Below are positions 8,246 through 16,000 of a DNA stretch of 64,000 nucleotides, in pieces; position 1 is the first letter of the stretch, and the number at the start of each line of letters is the position of its first letter. This DNA is from Desulfosporosinus metallidurans (GTDB taxonomy: Bacteria > Bacillota > Desulfitobacteriia > Desulfitobacteriales > Desulfitobacteriaceae). The translations under genes were made by a program, and so were the position numbers. Under the pieces are notes generated by a model. It saw only the letters and a list, made by a program, of their open reading frames with translations. It had not been told where the DNA came from and searched no databases. Location: assembly GCF_001936615.1 (NCBI RefSeq), contig NZ_MLBF01000020.1, forward strand, positions 1 to 64,000. Direction: 5' to 3'.

Positions 8246-8340
8246 ATGTGCTATGATATTGCACTTAATGAGTTCGCCCTTACTACCAGACTAAATTCTT
8301 TGCCGTATTCCAATGTATTAAAGCGCCGACATTAAGCTGA

Positions 8341-9939
8341 CTAAACATAAATTCTTAAGAAACCCATAACCAAGGCAGTGGTTACAGCTATTAGAATTAA
8401 GGAAAATACAAAAGCGATTCTAATGACCTTAGTTTCTTCTCCCATCTTGTCAATGGCAGCAGCCGCATTCTGCAATTTCGCTGGAGAAATAACGCTTGCT
8501 AAACCGCCACCAAAGGCCAATCCTGCCGTGACGATCAGCATTCCTTCTAAACCCATATGGAGTAAACTTGCCGTCTTCATGGTATACATTGAGAACATTG
8601 CTATGGTAGAGGCTTCGCTGCCTGTTATGAATCCCCCCAATAAGCCAATGAAAGCAACCACCGAACCATACGCATTACTGAAGATCTGGGACGAGAAGTT
8701 TGCCAGAACCTGCACCATACTGGCTACAGCAAACTTATTGGCAGCCATATCAAAACCAGAAAAATTCATAATCTCCCCTATACTAAAGAAAATAGCGACT
8801 GCAAAGACTGGCCTAGGTGCCCTCTTCCACCACACCTTAAATGTCTCTTTCAATTGAGATGACGTCGGTTTAATAAAGACCATGGACAAGAAGGTACTCA
8901 CAAAAATCCACGTATAAGCATTCCACAACGCTCTTGTCATTATAGGCTTTCCATCAGCTGATAATCCGGCGATGGGAAGAGTAACCTTTCTGTAGAGAAA
9001 ATTAAACATATCCGTTGGCAGGTTGAGCGCTAGAATTAAAAGAATAAGCAGGCCCCATGGTGTTAATGCCTTCCAAAGAGGATAGTATTTTTCATACTCC
9101 AGCTCTTCGACAGTGAGCCTGCTTTTGTCGATCACCTTTTTCCCTGTCACTACAAGATAAAATACCATAGCAATAATAACAGCCGCCCCACACATGATGC
9201 CAGTCAGAACCACGAGTCTGTCTACTTTATTCGTAAAATAGGAGACAAATGTTATGACCGCACCAGTAATAAGACAGGGCAGCCAACCATCTTTGATACC
9301 CTGCCACCTGCCTACAATCCAGAGCATGCAAAAACCGATTAAAGTGGAGATAATCGGTAGGAACATGAAAAACACGCTGCCCGCTTGGGACAAGCTTATT
9401 TCGTGACCCTTGCCCAAAAATGAATTAGCCATATCGACAAAAACAACCACAGGTGCGCCCAACAAAGCATAGGTGCATAAAGCATCATACCCAATGCAGG
9501 GTAGCGCTATGGAAACATAGGTGGAATAACCTAAGGCCAACATAATGGGCGGCAGCAAAGAGACAGGGGTTGCTCCAACTGATACCATCAGCGTACCAAA
9601 GCCAATATTGATCAGCATAATTTGAACAGCCCTGTTATCACTGGCAATCGTTTTTATAAAAATAATAACTCTCCGAAGTGCTCCGGTTTTCTCCATAAAG
9701 GCCATCTGCAACAGAGAGGTTGCGACGACCAATGAAACCGTGAACGACTTTACCCCACCAGCTATGGTAGACCGGAAGATCACTTCAAGACTCGTTCGGA
9801 AAAATACGAAGGCGATCACCGAAACAACGATCCATCCTACGATCCCACTAATATCCGCAGGCTTCTTCCAGACAACGAGCATCAATATTATGACGGCAAT
9901 AGGAGTCAACGTTAATAAAAGTGAACTAATTGGCATCAC
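8341..9939 (-). CDS. L-lactate permease (LctP) family transporter
   Basis: A 532-residue polytopic protein with about 13-14 hydrophobic segments, the usual length for the lactate/glycolate permease family (TC 2.A.14). Family-like stretches include SVGATPVSLLPPIMLALGY, ALPCIGYDALCTYALLGAP, and near the C-terminus GGFITGSEASTIAMFSMYT and AFGGGLASVISPAKLQNAAA. It would import lactate or a related monocarboxylate with protons. The start is GTG 9939 or the next ATG 9936; both fit the upstream GGGGTGG. It lies between Uma2 (convergent) and paaK (same strand, about 45 nt away), so co-transcription with paaK is likely. Confidence 0.75.
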   Translation of the reverse strand: MMPISSLLLTLTPIAVIILMLVVWKKPADISGIVGWIVVSVIAFVFFRTSLEVIFRSTIAGGVKSFTVSLVVATSLLQMAFMEKTGALRRVIIFIKTIASDNRAVQIMLINIGFGTLMVSVGATPVSLLPPIMLALGYSTYVSIALPCIGYDALCTYALLGAPVVVFVDMANSFLGKGHEISLSQAGSVFFMFLPIISTLIGFCMLWIVGRWQGIKDGWLPCLITGAVITFVSYFTNKVDRLVVLTGIMCGAAVIIAMVFYLVVTGKKVIDKSRLTVEELEYEKYYPLWKALTPWGLLILLILALNLPTDMFNFLYRKVTLPIAGLSADGKPIMTRALWNAYTWIFVSTFLSMVFIKPTSSQLKETFKVWWKRAPRPVFAVAIFFSIGEIMNFSGFDMAANKFAVASMVQVLANFSSQIFSNAYGSVVAFIGLLGGFITGSEASTIAMFSMYTMKTASLLHMGLEGMLIVTAGLAFGGGLASVISPAKLQNAAAAIDKMGEETKVIRIAFVFSLILIAVTTALVMGFLRIYV

Positions 9940-9985
9940 TAATCACCACCCCATTTCAAAGTTTCAGGTATAACTAGTCAACTAT

Positions 9986-11281
9986 CTAGTTGCGGTAATC
10001 GTAGACCCGCTTGGCTTTACCCGCGCTGCGTTCTAGTGTTCCTGGCTGAACAATTTTCAACCGGACGTTAATGGAAAGTACGCCATGGAGCTTCTGGCGG
10101 ATATATCCCGTGAAATCTTCCAACTTGGAGTAGGGTTCGAGCAAGTCTTCGCGGGTAAGCTCGACTACCACCTCCAGCTCGTCAAGGAAGTTTCGTCTAT
10201 GGACATTGATCACGTAATGAGGACCAATGCCCTCGATATTCATTAGAACGCTTTCAATCTGAGAAGGGAAGACATTAACTCCACGGATAATCAGCATATC
10301 GTCCGTGCGACCGACAACCTTGCGCATACGCGCTGTGGTCCGACCGCACTGACATGGTTCTTGGGTAATACAGGAGATGTCTTTAGTCCGGAAACGGATC
10401 ACGGGAAAAGCTTCCTTAGTTAAGGAAGTAAAGACCAGTTCACCTTCCTGACCTGGTTCGAGGACTTCACCCGTCTCGGGATCAATCGTCTCAATAATAA
10501 AATGGTCCTCGGCAATATGATGTCCGCACTTGTATTGGCATTCCCCAGCCACACCCGGTCCCATTACTTCGCTTAGACCATAGTTATCCGAGGCCGAGAT
10601 TTTCAGTCTAGACTCAATCTCCTTACGCATCTCCTCAGTCCAAGGTTCACCCCCGAACAGACCAATCCTAAGCTTCAAAGAGGAGATATCGATCCCCATT
10701 TTCTCAGCAACTTCAGCGATATAGAGTGAATAACTAGGAGTCGAAATCAGCACGGTAGTGCCAAAATCCTGCATCAGCATGAGCTGTCGTTCGGTATTCC
10801 CTCCGGAAACGGGGACGACCATGGCGCCTGCCCTTTCCAGTCCATAATGTAGGCCAAACCCACCTGTAAAAAGGCCGTAGTTAAACGCGATCTGGGCGAC
10901 GTCTTCTGAGGTCACACCCGCCAATGTGACCATTCGAGCAGTAAGGTCGGTCCAGTTATTGAGATCGCCAGCCGTATACCCGACGACCACCGGGCGACCC
11001 GTAGTTCCGGATGAGGCATGAACGCGAACCACTTCCTTCTGAGGAACAGCAAAAAGACCGAAGGGATAGTTGTCTCTTAAATCAACCTTCGTGGTAAAAG
11101 GCAGACGTTTTAAGTCGTCCAAAGATTTGATATCCTCAGGAGTAATACCGAGTTCCTCGAACTTCGTTCTATAATGAGGCACGTTGTGGTACACCCTGTT
11201 GACTGTCCACTTCAGACGCTCTAATTGCAATTCCTCCAGCCGACTGCGGTTCATACATTCTTGCTCAATATTCCAGATCAC
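9986..11281 (-). CDS. paaK: phenylacetate-CoA ligase
   Basis: An AMP-forming acyl-CoA ligase of about 431 residues that activates phenylacetate (or a related aryl acid) to its CoA thioester. Adenylation motifs are visible: the P-loop-like VHASSGTTGRPVVVGY, the LSEVMGPGVAGEC stretch, and RTDDMLIIRGVNVFPSQIE in the C-terminal region. The GTG at 11281 is chosen because it gives the family N-terminus (IWNIEQECM...LEELQLERLKWTV) and an AGG lies 10 nt upstream; an earlier ATG at 11320 adds an atypical extension. In anaerobes this enzyme usually serves aromatic amino-acid fermentation or indolepyruvate/phenylpyruvate oxidation, but no such oxidoreductase is in the window. A terminator-like hairpin in its leader suggests attenuation. 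Confidence 0.9.
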   Translation of the reverse strand: MIWNIEQECMNRSRLEELQLERLKWTVNRVYHNVPHYRTKFEELGITPEDIKSLDDLKRLPFTTKVDLRDNYPFGLFAVPQKEVVRVHASSGTTGRPVVVGYTAGDLNNWTDLTARMVTLAGVTSEDVAQIAFNYGLFTGGFGLHYGLERAGAMVVPVSGGNTERQLMLMQDFGTTVLISTPSYSLYIAEVAEKMGIDISSLKLRIGLFGGEPWTEEMRKEIESRLKISASDNYGLSEVMGPGVAGECQYKCGHHIAEDHFIIETIDPETGEVLEPGQEGELVFTSLTKEAFPVIRFRTKDISCITQEPCQCGRTTARMRKVVGRTDDMLIIRGVNVFPSQIESVLMNIEGIGPHYVINVHRRNFLDELEVVVELTREDLLEPYSKLEDFTGYIRQKLHGVLSINVRLKIVQPGTLERSAGKAKRVYDYRN

Positions 11282-11330
11282 AATTAACCAACCTTTCTTC
11301 TGTTGAATATAGCGAACCATTAGAAAGAAA

Positions 11331-11361
11331 CAAAAAATAGCTACCTAAAAAAGGATAGCTA
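11331..11361 (-). terminator. terminator/attenuator hairpin in the paaK leader
   Basis: On the minus strand TAGCTATCC pairs with GGTAGCTA, with a bulged base, and is followed by a TTTTTTG run. It lies only 50 nt before the paaK start, so it can act as an attenuator or as the end of an upstream transcript. Confidence 0.6.
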
Positions 11362-11612
11362 CTTATACTCAATCGCTGAATACTTCATATTCTACCATCC
11401 TTCCATTCTGAAACTATGATTTCTGTGTTCCAATTTCTTAGTCCTACCTATTCCTACCCTACTACAAACCTGTGAAACAACTCACAGGTCACTCTACATT
11501 ATCTATTTTACCCAACTATAATGGAATTGTCTATCGGAAAATTATTATCACTATGGTGTTACCCCTGCATAAGCATTGACACCCCCTTTATAAATCAATG
11601 CTGTTACGAAAT
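11362..11612. other. non-coding stretch upstream of paaK
   Basis: No gene seen. It contains a small perfect hairpin (ACCTGTGA 11468-11475 with TCACAGGT 11482-11489). Together with the hairpin at 11331-11361 it forms a leader of about 350 nt between the flotillin terminator and paaK. I recognise no riboswitch consensus. Confidence 0.4.
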
Positions 11613-11644
11613 AGAACCAAGCATAAATAGATTTGCTTGGTTCT
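11613..11644 (-). terminator. terminator of the nfeD-flotillin operon
   Basis: AGAACCAAGC (11613-11622) pairs with GCTTGGTTCT (11635-11644), followed on the minus strand by ATTTCG. The arm sequence recurs in the hairpin at 14056-14092. Confidence 0.65.
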
Positions 11645-11654
11645 TACCTAAAAC

Positions 11655-13166
11655 TTACTCACTCTCTGTTTTTCTTTCAGTATCCTTGGCTATGCCATTT
11701 GTACCAATACTATTAGCATTATCATTGGGTACCTTCAAGGAATTAATAAGATTACCTATGTGTACTCCCGTAAGTTGTTCGATGACTTCTGGCATTTGGG
11801 CCATCATGTCCGTAATATCACGGGTAACTTTTTGCACACCTGAGTTATCTCCACCTGTTGAGATAACTGTAATCTTGTCTACGTTTTCCAGAGGACTAGC
11901 AATAGCCTTAGCCAATTCGGGAATGCCGGATAAAAGTTTATCGAGAATGGCTGCTTGAGAGTAATTACTAAACGATTGCGCTTTGGCTAAAATAGTATCC
12001 GCTTCCGCTTTACCTTTGGCACGAATGATTTCAGCTTCAGAGTTACCTACTGCCCGTGTTGCTTCAGCCTTTGCTTCATTCTCAAGTTTAATAGTAAGTG
12101 CATTAGCTTCAGCTTTAGCCTGATTTTCAAGTTTTGTTACCGTTGCGTTGGCTTCGGCTTTCGCTTGATTCTCGATTTTTACCGCCCTAGCTTGCGCCTC
12201 GGCTGGTTTGATAATATCTGCTTCTAGTTCTTTTTGTTTACGTTCAATTTCTGCATTTGCAACATTTACCTGCCCTTGTCTTTCTATCTCCTTAATCTTC
12301 CATTCTTGTTGAGTCAAGTTTTGTTTGAGTTCAGCTGTACGAAGATTATAGGCATTTTCCTTATCTGCTCTTGCGGTCTCAACTTCAGTGTCGTACTTCG
12401 CTTTTTTAAGATTTAATTCCTTGATATTTTCAGCTTGTTTTGATTGAGATGCGGTTTCTGCCATAACTCGTTCTTGTTCGGCGTTTGTTTTGGCAATTGC
12501 TGCGTCTCTATTGGCGGATGCTTTTGTTGTTTCCGTCTCTTTTTCAGCGATAGCCTGAGCAATTTGAGCCTCTTTAAGGACGCGTGCAATCTCCGGTTTA
12601 CCCATATTTTCGATGTAACCATTGGCATCTTTGACATTCTTAATGGTGAAAGATCGAACTTCCAAACCCATTTTGGAGAGATCTAATTGGCACGTGGCGA
12701 GCATTCGAGATTGAACCATTTCAGGGTCTTTGACGATTTCCTCGACAGTCAACGTCCCGACGATTCCGCGCAGATGCCCTTCCATGACCTGTTTGATCAT
12801 CGCTTCGCGCTCTTCAGCCTCTTTATTGAGAAACTGGATCGAGGCTGTTTTGATGCTATCCGAATTATCCTGCACTTTTATCTGCGAAACGGCCTCAACC
12901 GTCACAGCAACTCCTTGGTTTGTATATAAATCATTTTGTGGCGCAATATCAAAGGACATTAACGCTAAGGATAATCGTTTGGAGGTTTGAACAAGTGGCC
13001 ATACTACCCTGCCTCCACCCGTAATAACATTACTGCCACCCATCCCAAAAACCACTAAAGCCTCATCCGGTCCAACCTTCTGAAACATCTTGGCAAGAAC
13101 TGTCACTACTAGTAAAAGTCCGATTACTGCCAGAACAACAATAGTGATCACTTGAAATATCCCCAT
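11655..13166 (-). CDS. floT: flotillin-family membrane scaffold protein
   Basis: An N-terminal membrane segment (residues 5-28) is followed by an SPFH/PHB domain (about 35-200; note TNQGVAVTVEAVSQIKVQD) and a long alanine/glutamate-rich coiled coil typical of flotillins. The coiled coil has three near-tandem 15-residue repeats (KIENQAKAEANA, KLENQAKAEANA, KLENEAKAEATR). Bacterial flotillins sit in the inner leaflet and organise ordered membrane microdomains. AGAGGG lies 11 nt before the ATG at 13166; a TTG at 13175 is too close to it. It is 30 nt downstream of an NfeD gene, reproducing the yuaF-yuaG (floT) pair of B. subtilis. Length about 503 residues is normal. Confidence 0.9.
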   Translation of the reverse strand: MGIFQVITIVVLAVIGLLLVVTVLAKMFQKVGPDEALVVFGMGGSNVITGGGRVVWPLVQTSKRLSLALMSFDIAPQNDLYTNQGVAVTVEAVSQIKVQDNSDSIKTASIQFLNKEAEEREAMIKQVMEGHLRGIVGTLTVEEIVKDPEMVQSRMLATCQLDLSKMGLEVRSFTIKNVKDANGYIENMGKPEIARVLKEAQIAQAIAEKETETTKASANRDAAIAKTNAEQERVMAETASQSKQAENIKELNLKKAKYDTEVETARADKENAYNLRTAELKQNLTQQEWKIKEIERQGQVNVANAEIERKQKELEADIIKPAEAQARAVKIENQAKAEANATVTKLENQAKAEANALTIKLENEAKAEATRAVGNSEAEIIRAKGKAEADTILAKAQSFSNYSQAAILDKLLSGIPELAKAIASPLENVDKITVISTGGDNSGVQKVTRDITDMMAQMPEVIEQLTGVHIGNLINSLKVPNDNANSIGTNGIAKDTERKTESE

Positions 13167-13196
13167 ATTAATCAATGCCCTCTTTCAATCTTGCGT

Positions 13197-13814
13197 TTAT
13201 TTGGATTCCAAATTGAATTTGTCGCTCTTAACGACCATTGCCACACCGCTGACAATGCCAATTATTACAACGTTTTCGCCCTTTTGCACTTCTCCATTCT
13301 GCTTATGCTTTGCTGGTATTGCCCTAGTATCCCCATCAATTGTATAAATCACCTCCCCTACTCTTTGGTCAGATAATGCCGAACTTACTGTACCGGTTAC
13401 TCCTATAATGTCGTCTATAGAAGTCGTGAGGAATTTTGACTGTCCTTTTAGCATGGCAGACAGTATTTTCCGCACCACGTACCAACAAAGCAACCCGACT
13501 ACTAGGGCAGGTATTAATGATAGTAGAGCTACTTTTAACATTCCATAGGCGATTAACCCAGCTGCACCAAATCCAATTAAAAACGCAAACATTGCGTTTA
13601 TGTTTAACAATGGAACGTTATTCCCTGAAGTACCCTCTTGAGAAACTGGGCTGTGGTGGTCAATATGCACTGTTGCATGGTCAAATGATCCATGAGGAGT
13701 ATGCGATGCCCCGTGCCCGCTTCCAAAGATTAGAGCTGAGATACTAAGTAAGATTCCTAAACTCATACAGATTATGTATACAGCATTGATGCTGTCGATA
13801 TAGAAATTTTCCAT
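13197..13814 (-). CDS. nfeD: NfeD/YuaF-like membrane protein with OB-fold domain
   Basis: A short N-terminal membrane segment, a histidine-rich extracytoplasmic loop (HGASHTPHGSFDHATVHIDHH), two further membrane segments (about residues 75-120), then a C-terminal soluble OB-fold domain (IGVTGTVSSAL...GEVIYTIDGDTRAIPAKH). This is the short (NfeD1b/YuaF) type without the ClpP-like protease domain. It partners flotillin in membrane microdomains. The start is ATG 13814, which has GGGGGTGGG upstream; an in-frame ATG at 13883 has no ribosome site and adds a non-membrane tail. It is the first gene of the operon with the flotillin. Confidence 0.85.
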   Translation of the reverse strand: MENFYIDSINAVYIICMSLGILLSISALIFGSGHGASHTPHGSFDHATVHIDHHSPVSQEGTSGNNVPLLNINAMFAFLIGFGAAGLIAYGMLKVALLSLIPALVVGLLCWYVVRKILSAMLKGQSKFLTTSIDDIIGVTGTVSSALSDQRVGEVIYTIDGDTRAIPAKHKQNGEVQKGENVVIIGIVSGVAMVVKSDKFNLESK

Positions 13815-14055
13815 TTTCCCACCCCCAGATTTACTCCCATTTTCCCAATACTTTATAACTCCACAATCCTTTTTAGAACACATCCACTACGTGTAGCAAG
13901 CTAATCGCTTCCACCTTTTCCCTATATCCTCATAATTCTCTAAAGTCCAACAAATCCCTGCTTATGCAGGAACAGAATTTTACAGTCCATTAACAAAACC
14001 ATTTGATTTAGTTTCACGATAATCCCTAAGTAAAGTAAGAATACAAAGTAGCAAA
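13815..14055. other. non-coding leader upstream of nfeD
   Basis: No gene seen. A small CCTGC/GCAGG hairpin lies near 13957-13971. The promoter of the nfeD-flotillin operon must lie here, but I cannot point to a convincing -35/-10 pair. Confidence 0.4.
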
Positions 14056-14092
14056 ATAGAACCAAGATTAAACTGATTCTACTTGGTTCTAT
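14056..14092 (-). terminator. terminator of the UroD-family gene
   Basis: ATAGAACCAAG (14056-14066) pairs with CTTGGTTCTAT (14082-14092); on the minus strand an ATTTTG run follows. The arms match those of the hairpin at 11613-11644. Confidence 0.75.
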
Positions 14093-14166
14093 CATTATTA
14101 ATAATTGTATTCACTTTATACTTGAGGTGCCTCTATTTCAAACTGGCTCTGATGAAATTCATTTAC

Positions 14167-15069
14167 CTACGATCTCAAAACGGGAAAGTTACTCACGAAC
14201 TGATACACATCCATGACCTGTTGGGCCGACTGAACACTCCCAAGGATCCCAGCGCTACTGCCAAAGATGTACCCCCCCCCCTTAGCAGCTACCGTCAATA
14301 ATTCACTGGCTCTTTCCGTCCTGTTTTCCTCTTCAAACCAACCCAGATCATAGCCACCCATCAAACAAACACTATTTTCCGTCGCCCTTCTGACGTTTGC
14401 TATCTCCGTAAGCGAAGGAAGATCTAAGGAATGTAACCCATCCACTCCAGAATTAATTATATCGTCCAATACCGACACTAAGTCTCCATCCGCATGGAAA
14501 AAAACAGGTGCATTTTGTCCCCGCAAAACGTCTACCTGCTCCGTAAGACTCGGAAAAAAGTACTTACGCAGAGCTGCCGGGGAAATAAATGTACCACCAT
14601 TATAAGCTATGTCATCTGCAACGATGATTCCATTTGCACCCGAAGCCAAAGCATTTAGCCCTAATTCAACATTAGTAGCTATAGCCTCTGCGACAAGTTT
14701 TGGTATTATCGGATCACGTTTAGCGATCGCCAACAGATAATCGGTAAACGAAGAGAAAAGTTTGGCTGTTCCTTGAAATGGACCATCGATCAAAGCAAAA
14801 ACAAAAAAGTCCGTCTCTTTTTTCCATAGTTTAAAACTTTCCCAAACCTGGCCTTTATCTTGTTGAGAGGAAGAAGGAGAAAAAGCTAAAGCGTCTAGCC
14901 CACAAAGTTCACAAGCTTCCACCCTATCTTTAAACTTAACTTTTTCCTTGAGACCTAATAAATTGGCCACAAATCCATCTTCAAGATGAAACTCCCCTTT
15001 AGGTATGCGATCCACCCTCTCAAAGCGTATAGCCGCAAATATTCTTTCGATTTTTGTCACGCTGCACAC
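14167..15069 (-). CDS. uroporphyrinogen-decarboxylase-family (MtaA/CmuA-like) corrinoid methyltransferase
   Basis: A 300-residue TIM-barrel protein of the UroD superfamily, shorter than true HemE (about 340-350). The start ERIFAAIRFERVDRIP and the barrel segments (GANGIIVADDIAYN, PVFFHADGD, GVDGLHSLD) fit the branch that moves methyl groups between corrinoid proteins and cofactors. True HemE active-site motifs are not seen. The HADGD segment is where MtaA-type enzymes carry a zinc-binding His-x-Cys; here the cysteine is absent, so catalysis of thiol methylation is doubtful. It lies beside the MetH-activation-domain gene and fhs, suggesting a one-carbon/corrinoid role. A run of ten G residues (coding strand) lies near the 3' end (14272-14281) within K-G-G-G-Y. 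Confidence 0.75.
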   Translation of the reverse strand: MCSVTKIERIFAAIRFERVDRIPKGEFHLEDGFVANLLGLKEKVKFKDRVEACELCGLDALAFSPSSSQQDKGQVWESFKLWKKETDFFVFALIDGPFQGTAKLFSSFTDYLLAIAKRDPIIPKLVAEAIATNVELGLNALASGANGIIVADDIAYNGGTFISPAALRKYFFPSLTEQVDVLRGQNAPVFFHADGDLVSVLDDIINSGVDGLHSLDLPSLTEIANVRRATENSVCLMGGYDLGWFEEENRTERASELLTVAAKGGGYIFGSSAGILGSVQSAQQVMDVYQFVSNFPVLRS

Positions 15070-15195
15070 TTCCTTTGTAATTGCTACGAAATCATTTACC
15101 AGCGTTTCCGCTTCGCTAATTTTCCTTAATGTGTTAATAAATATTATACTGTTTCAGACATGTTATTGCTATAGATGAACTTAATGATTAGGCAC

Positions 15196-15912
15196 TTATG
15201 AAATACCGCAGTCTTGACCGCACTTATTCATGTTACAGGTTTTTTGCAAACTACAGAAATCACAATGAGTTTTACCTTGGAAGTTTGGTAAATTCTTTCC
15301 GACACCCATGACAAGTGCCACTGACTTTCGGGGAATCATTAAATTAGAATTTGTGAGATTAATCCCTATTCTTTCTGCATCAAGCCCTTCTATGATGGTT
15401 CTTACATCTTCGAGCCCACTCCAATATGAGTGACCTGGCCCTAAGAGGAATGTTGTATTCATTCCAACACCTTTATACTTCTCCTCAAGTTCTCTGACTG
15501 CTAACATTATGCTTTTAGAGAGAAATACTGATCCCGCTGCATCAAGTGCGAAGGACTCTAATATTTGACCGGCATTATTATAATCCAAAACAGCGTTATC
15601 CAAAGCACTTCCAATGGTCATAGCATACAATAGTAATTTTTCAGCTTTTCCTGCCACTCTCACTAATAGTTTACTTCTTAACTGTGGCCCCCCCTCCAGA
15701 AAAAGTTCTTGTTCGCTAACCCCTGATATGACAAACTCGCGCCAAATAGCCGTGGGACGAACAAGTCTAGCATCTTGATTCAAGATCCGGTTGTGTATCT
15801 CTACCACACTTGGGCGAGGGGAACGTTTGCTGTAATCAGCTCCTTCTGCCCTAAAAACCTCTTCAAGAGTAACATTCGGCAAGGGAACCTCCATAATTAT
15901 GGATTCTTTCAT
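15196..15912 (-). CDS. vitamin B12-dependent methionine-synthase activation-domain protein with C-terminal Cys cluster
   Basis: A stand-alone protein related to the AdoMet-binding activation domain of cobalamin-dependent methionine synthase. The core (TIGSALDNAVLDYNNAG, then ...FLLGPGHSYWSG) is recognisable, followed by ...IGINLTNSNLMIPRKSVALVMGVG. The C-terminus carries seven cysteines in a compact pattern (CDFCSLQKTCNMNKCGQDCG), which could bind an Fe-S cluster or zinc. In acetogens and relatives such proteins accompany corrinoid methyltransferases and one-carbon genes. The ATG at 15912 is preferred over 16035 because AGAAGGG lies just upstream and because the longer start would run through the fhs terminator. 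Between the UroD-family gene and fhs. Confidence 0.8.
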   Translation of the reverse strand: MKESIIMEVPLPNVTLEEVFRAEGADYSKRSPRPSVVEIHNRILNQDARLVRPTAIWREFVISGVSEQELFLEGGPQLRSKLLVRVAGKAEKLLLYAMTIGSALDNAVLDYNNAGQILESFALDAAGSVFLSKSIMLAVRELEEKYKGVGMNTTFLLGPGHSYWSGLEDVRTIIEGLDAERIGINLTNSNLMIPRKSVALVMGVGKNLPNFQGKTHCDFCSLQKTCNMNKCGQDCGIS

Positions 15913-15930
15913 AACTTGACCCTTCTTTCC

Positions 15931-15978
15931 AAAAATCGCCATGAGATCAACACTAAATATTGCTGATCTCATGGCGAT
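15931..15978 (-). terminator. terminator of fhs
   Basis: A perfect 15-bp stem (15935-15949 with 15964-15978), 14-nt loop, followed by TTTTT on the minus strand. It separates fhs from the MetH-activation-domain gene. Confidence 0.9.
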
Positions 15979-16000
15979 CTGATAGTTACTTTCTTTAAAT

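Noticed and set aside
8378..8857. 159-codon plus-strand frame opposite the lactate-type permease
   Set aside because: Antisense shadow of a polytopic membrane protein gene.
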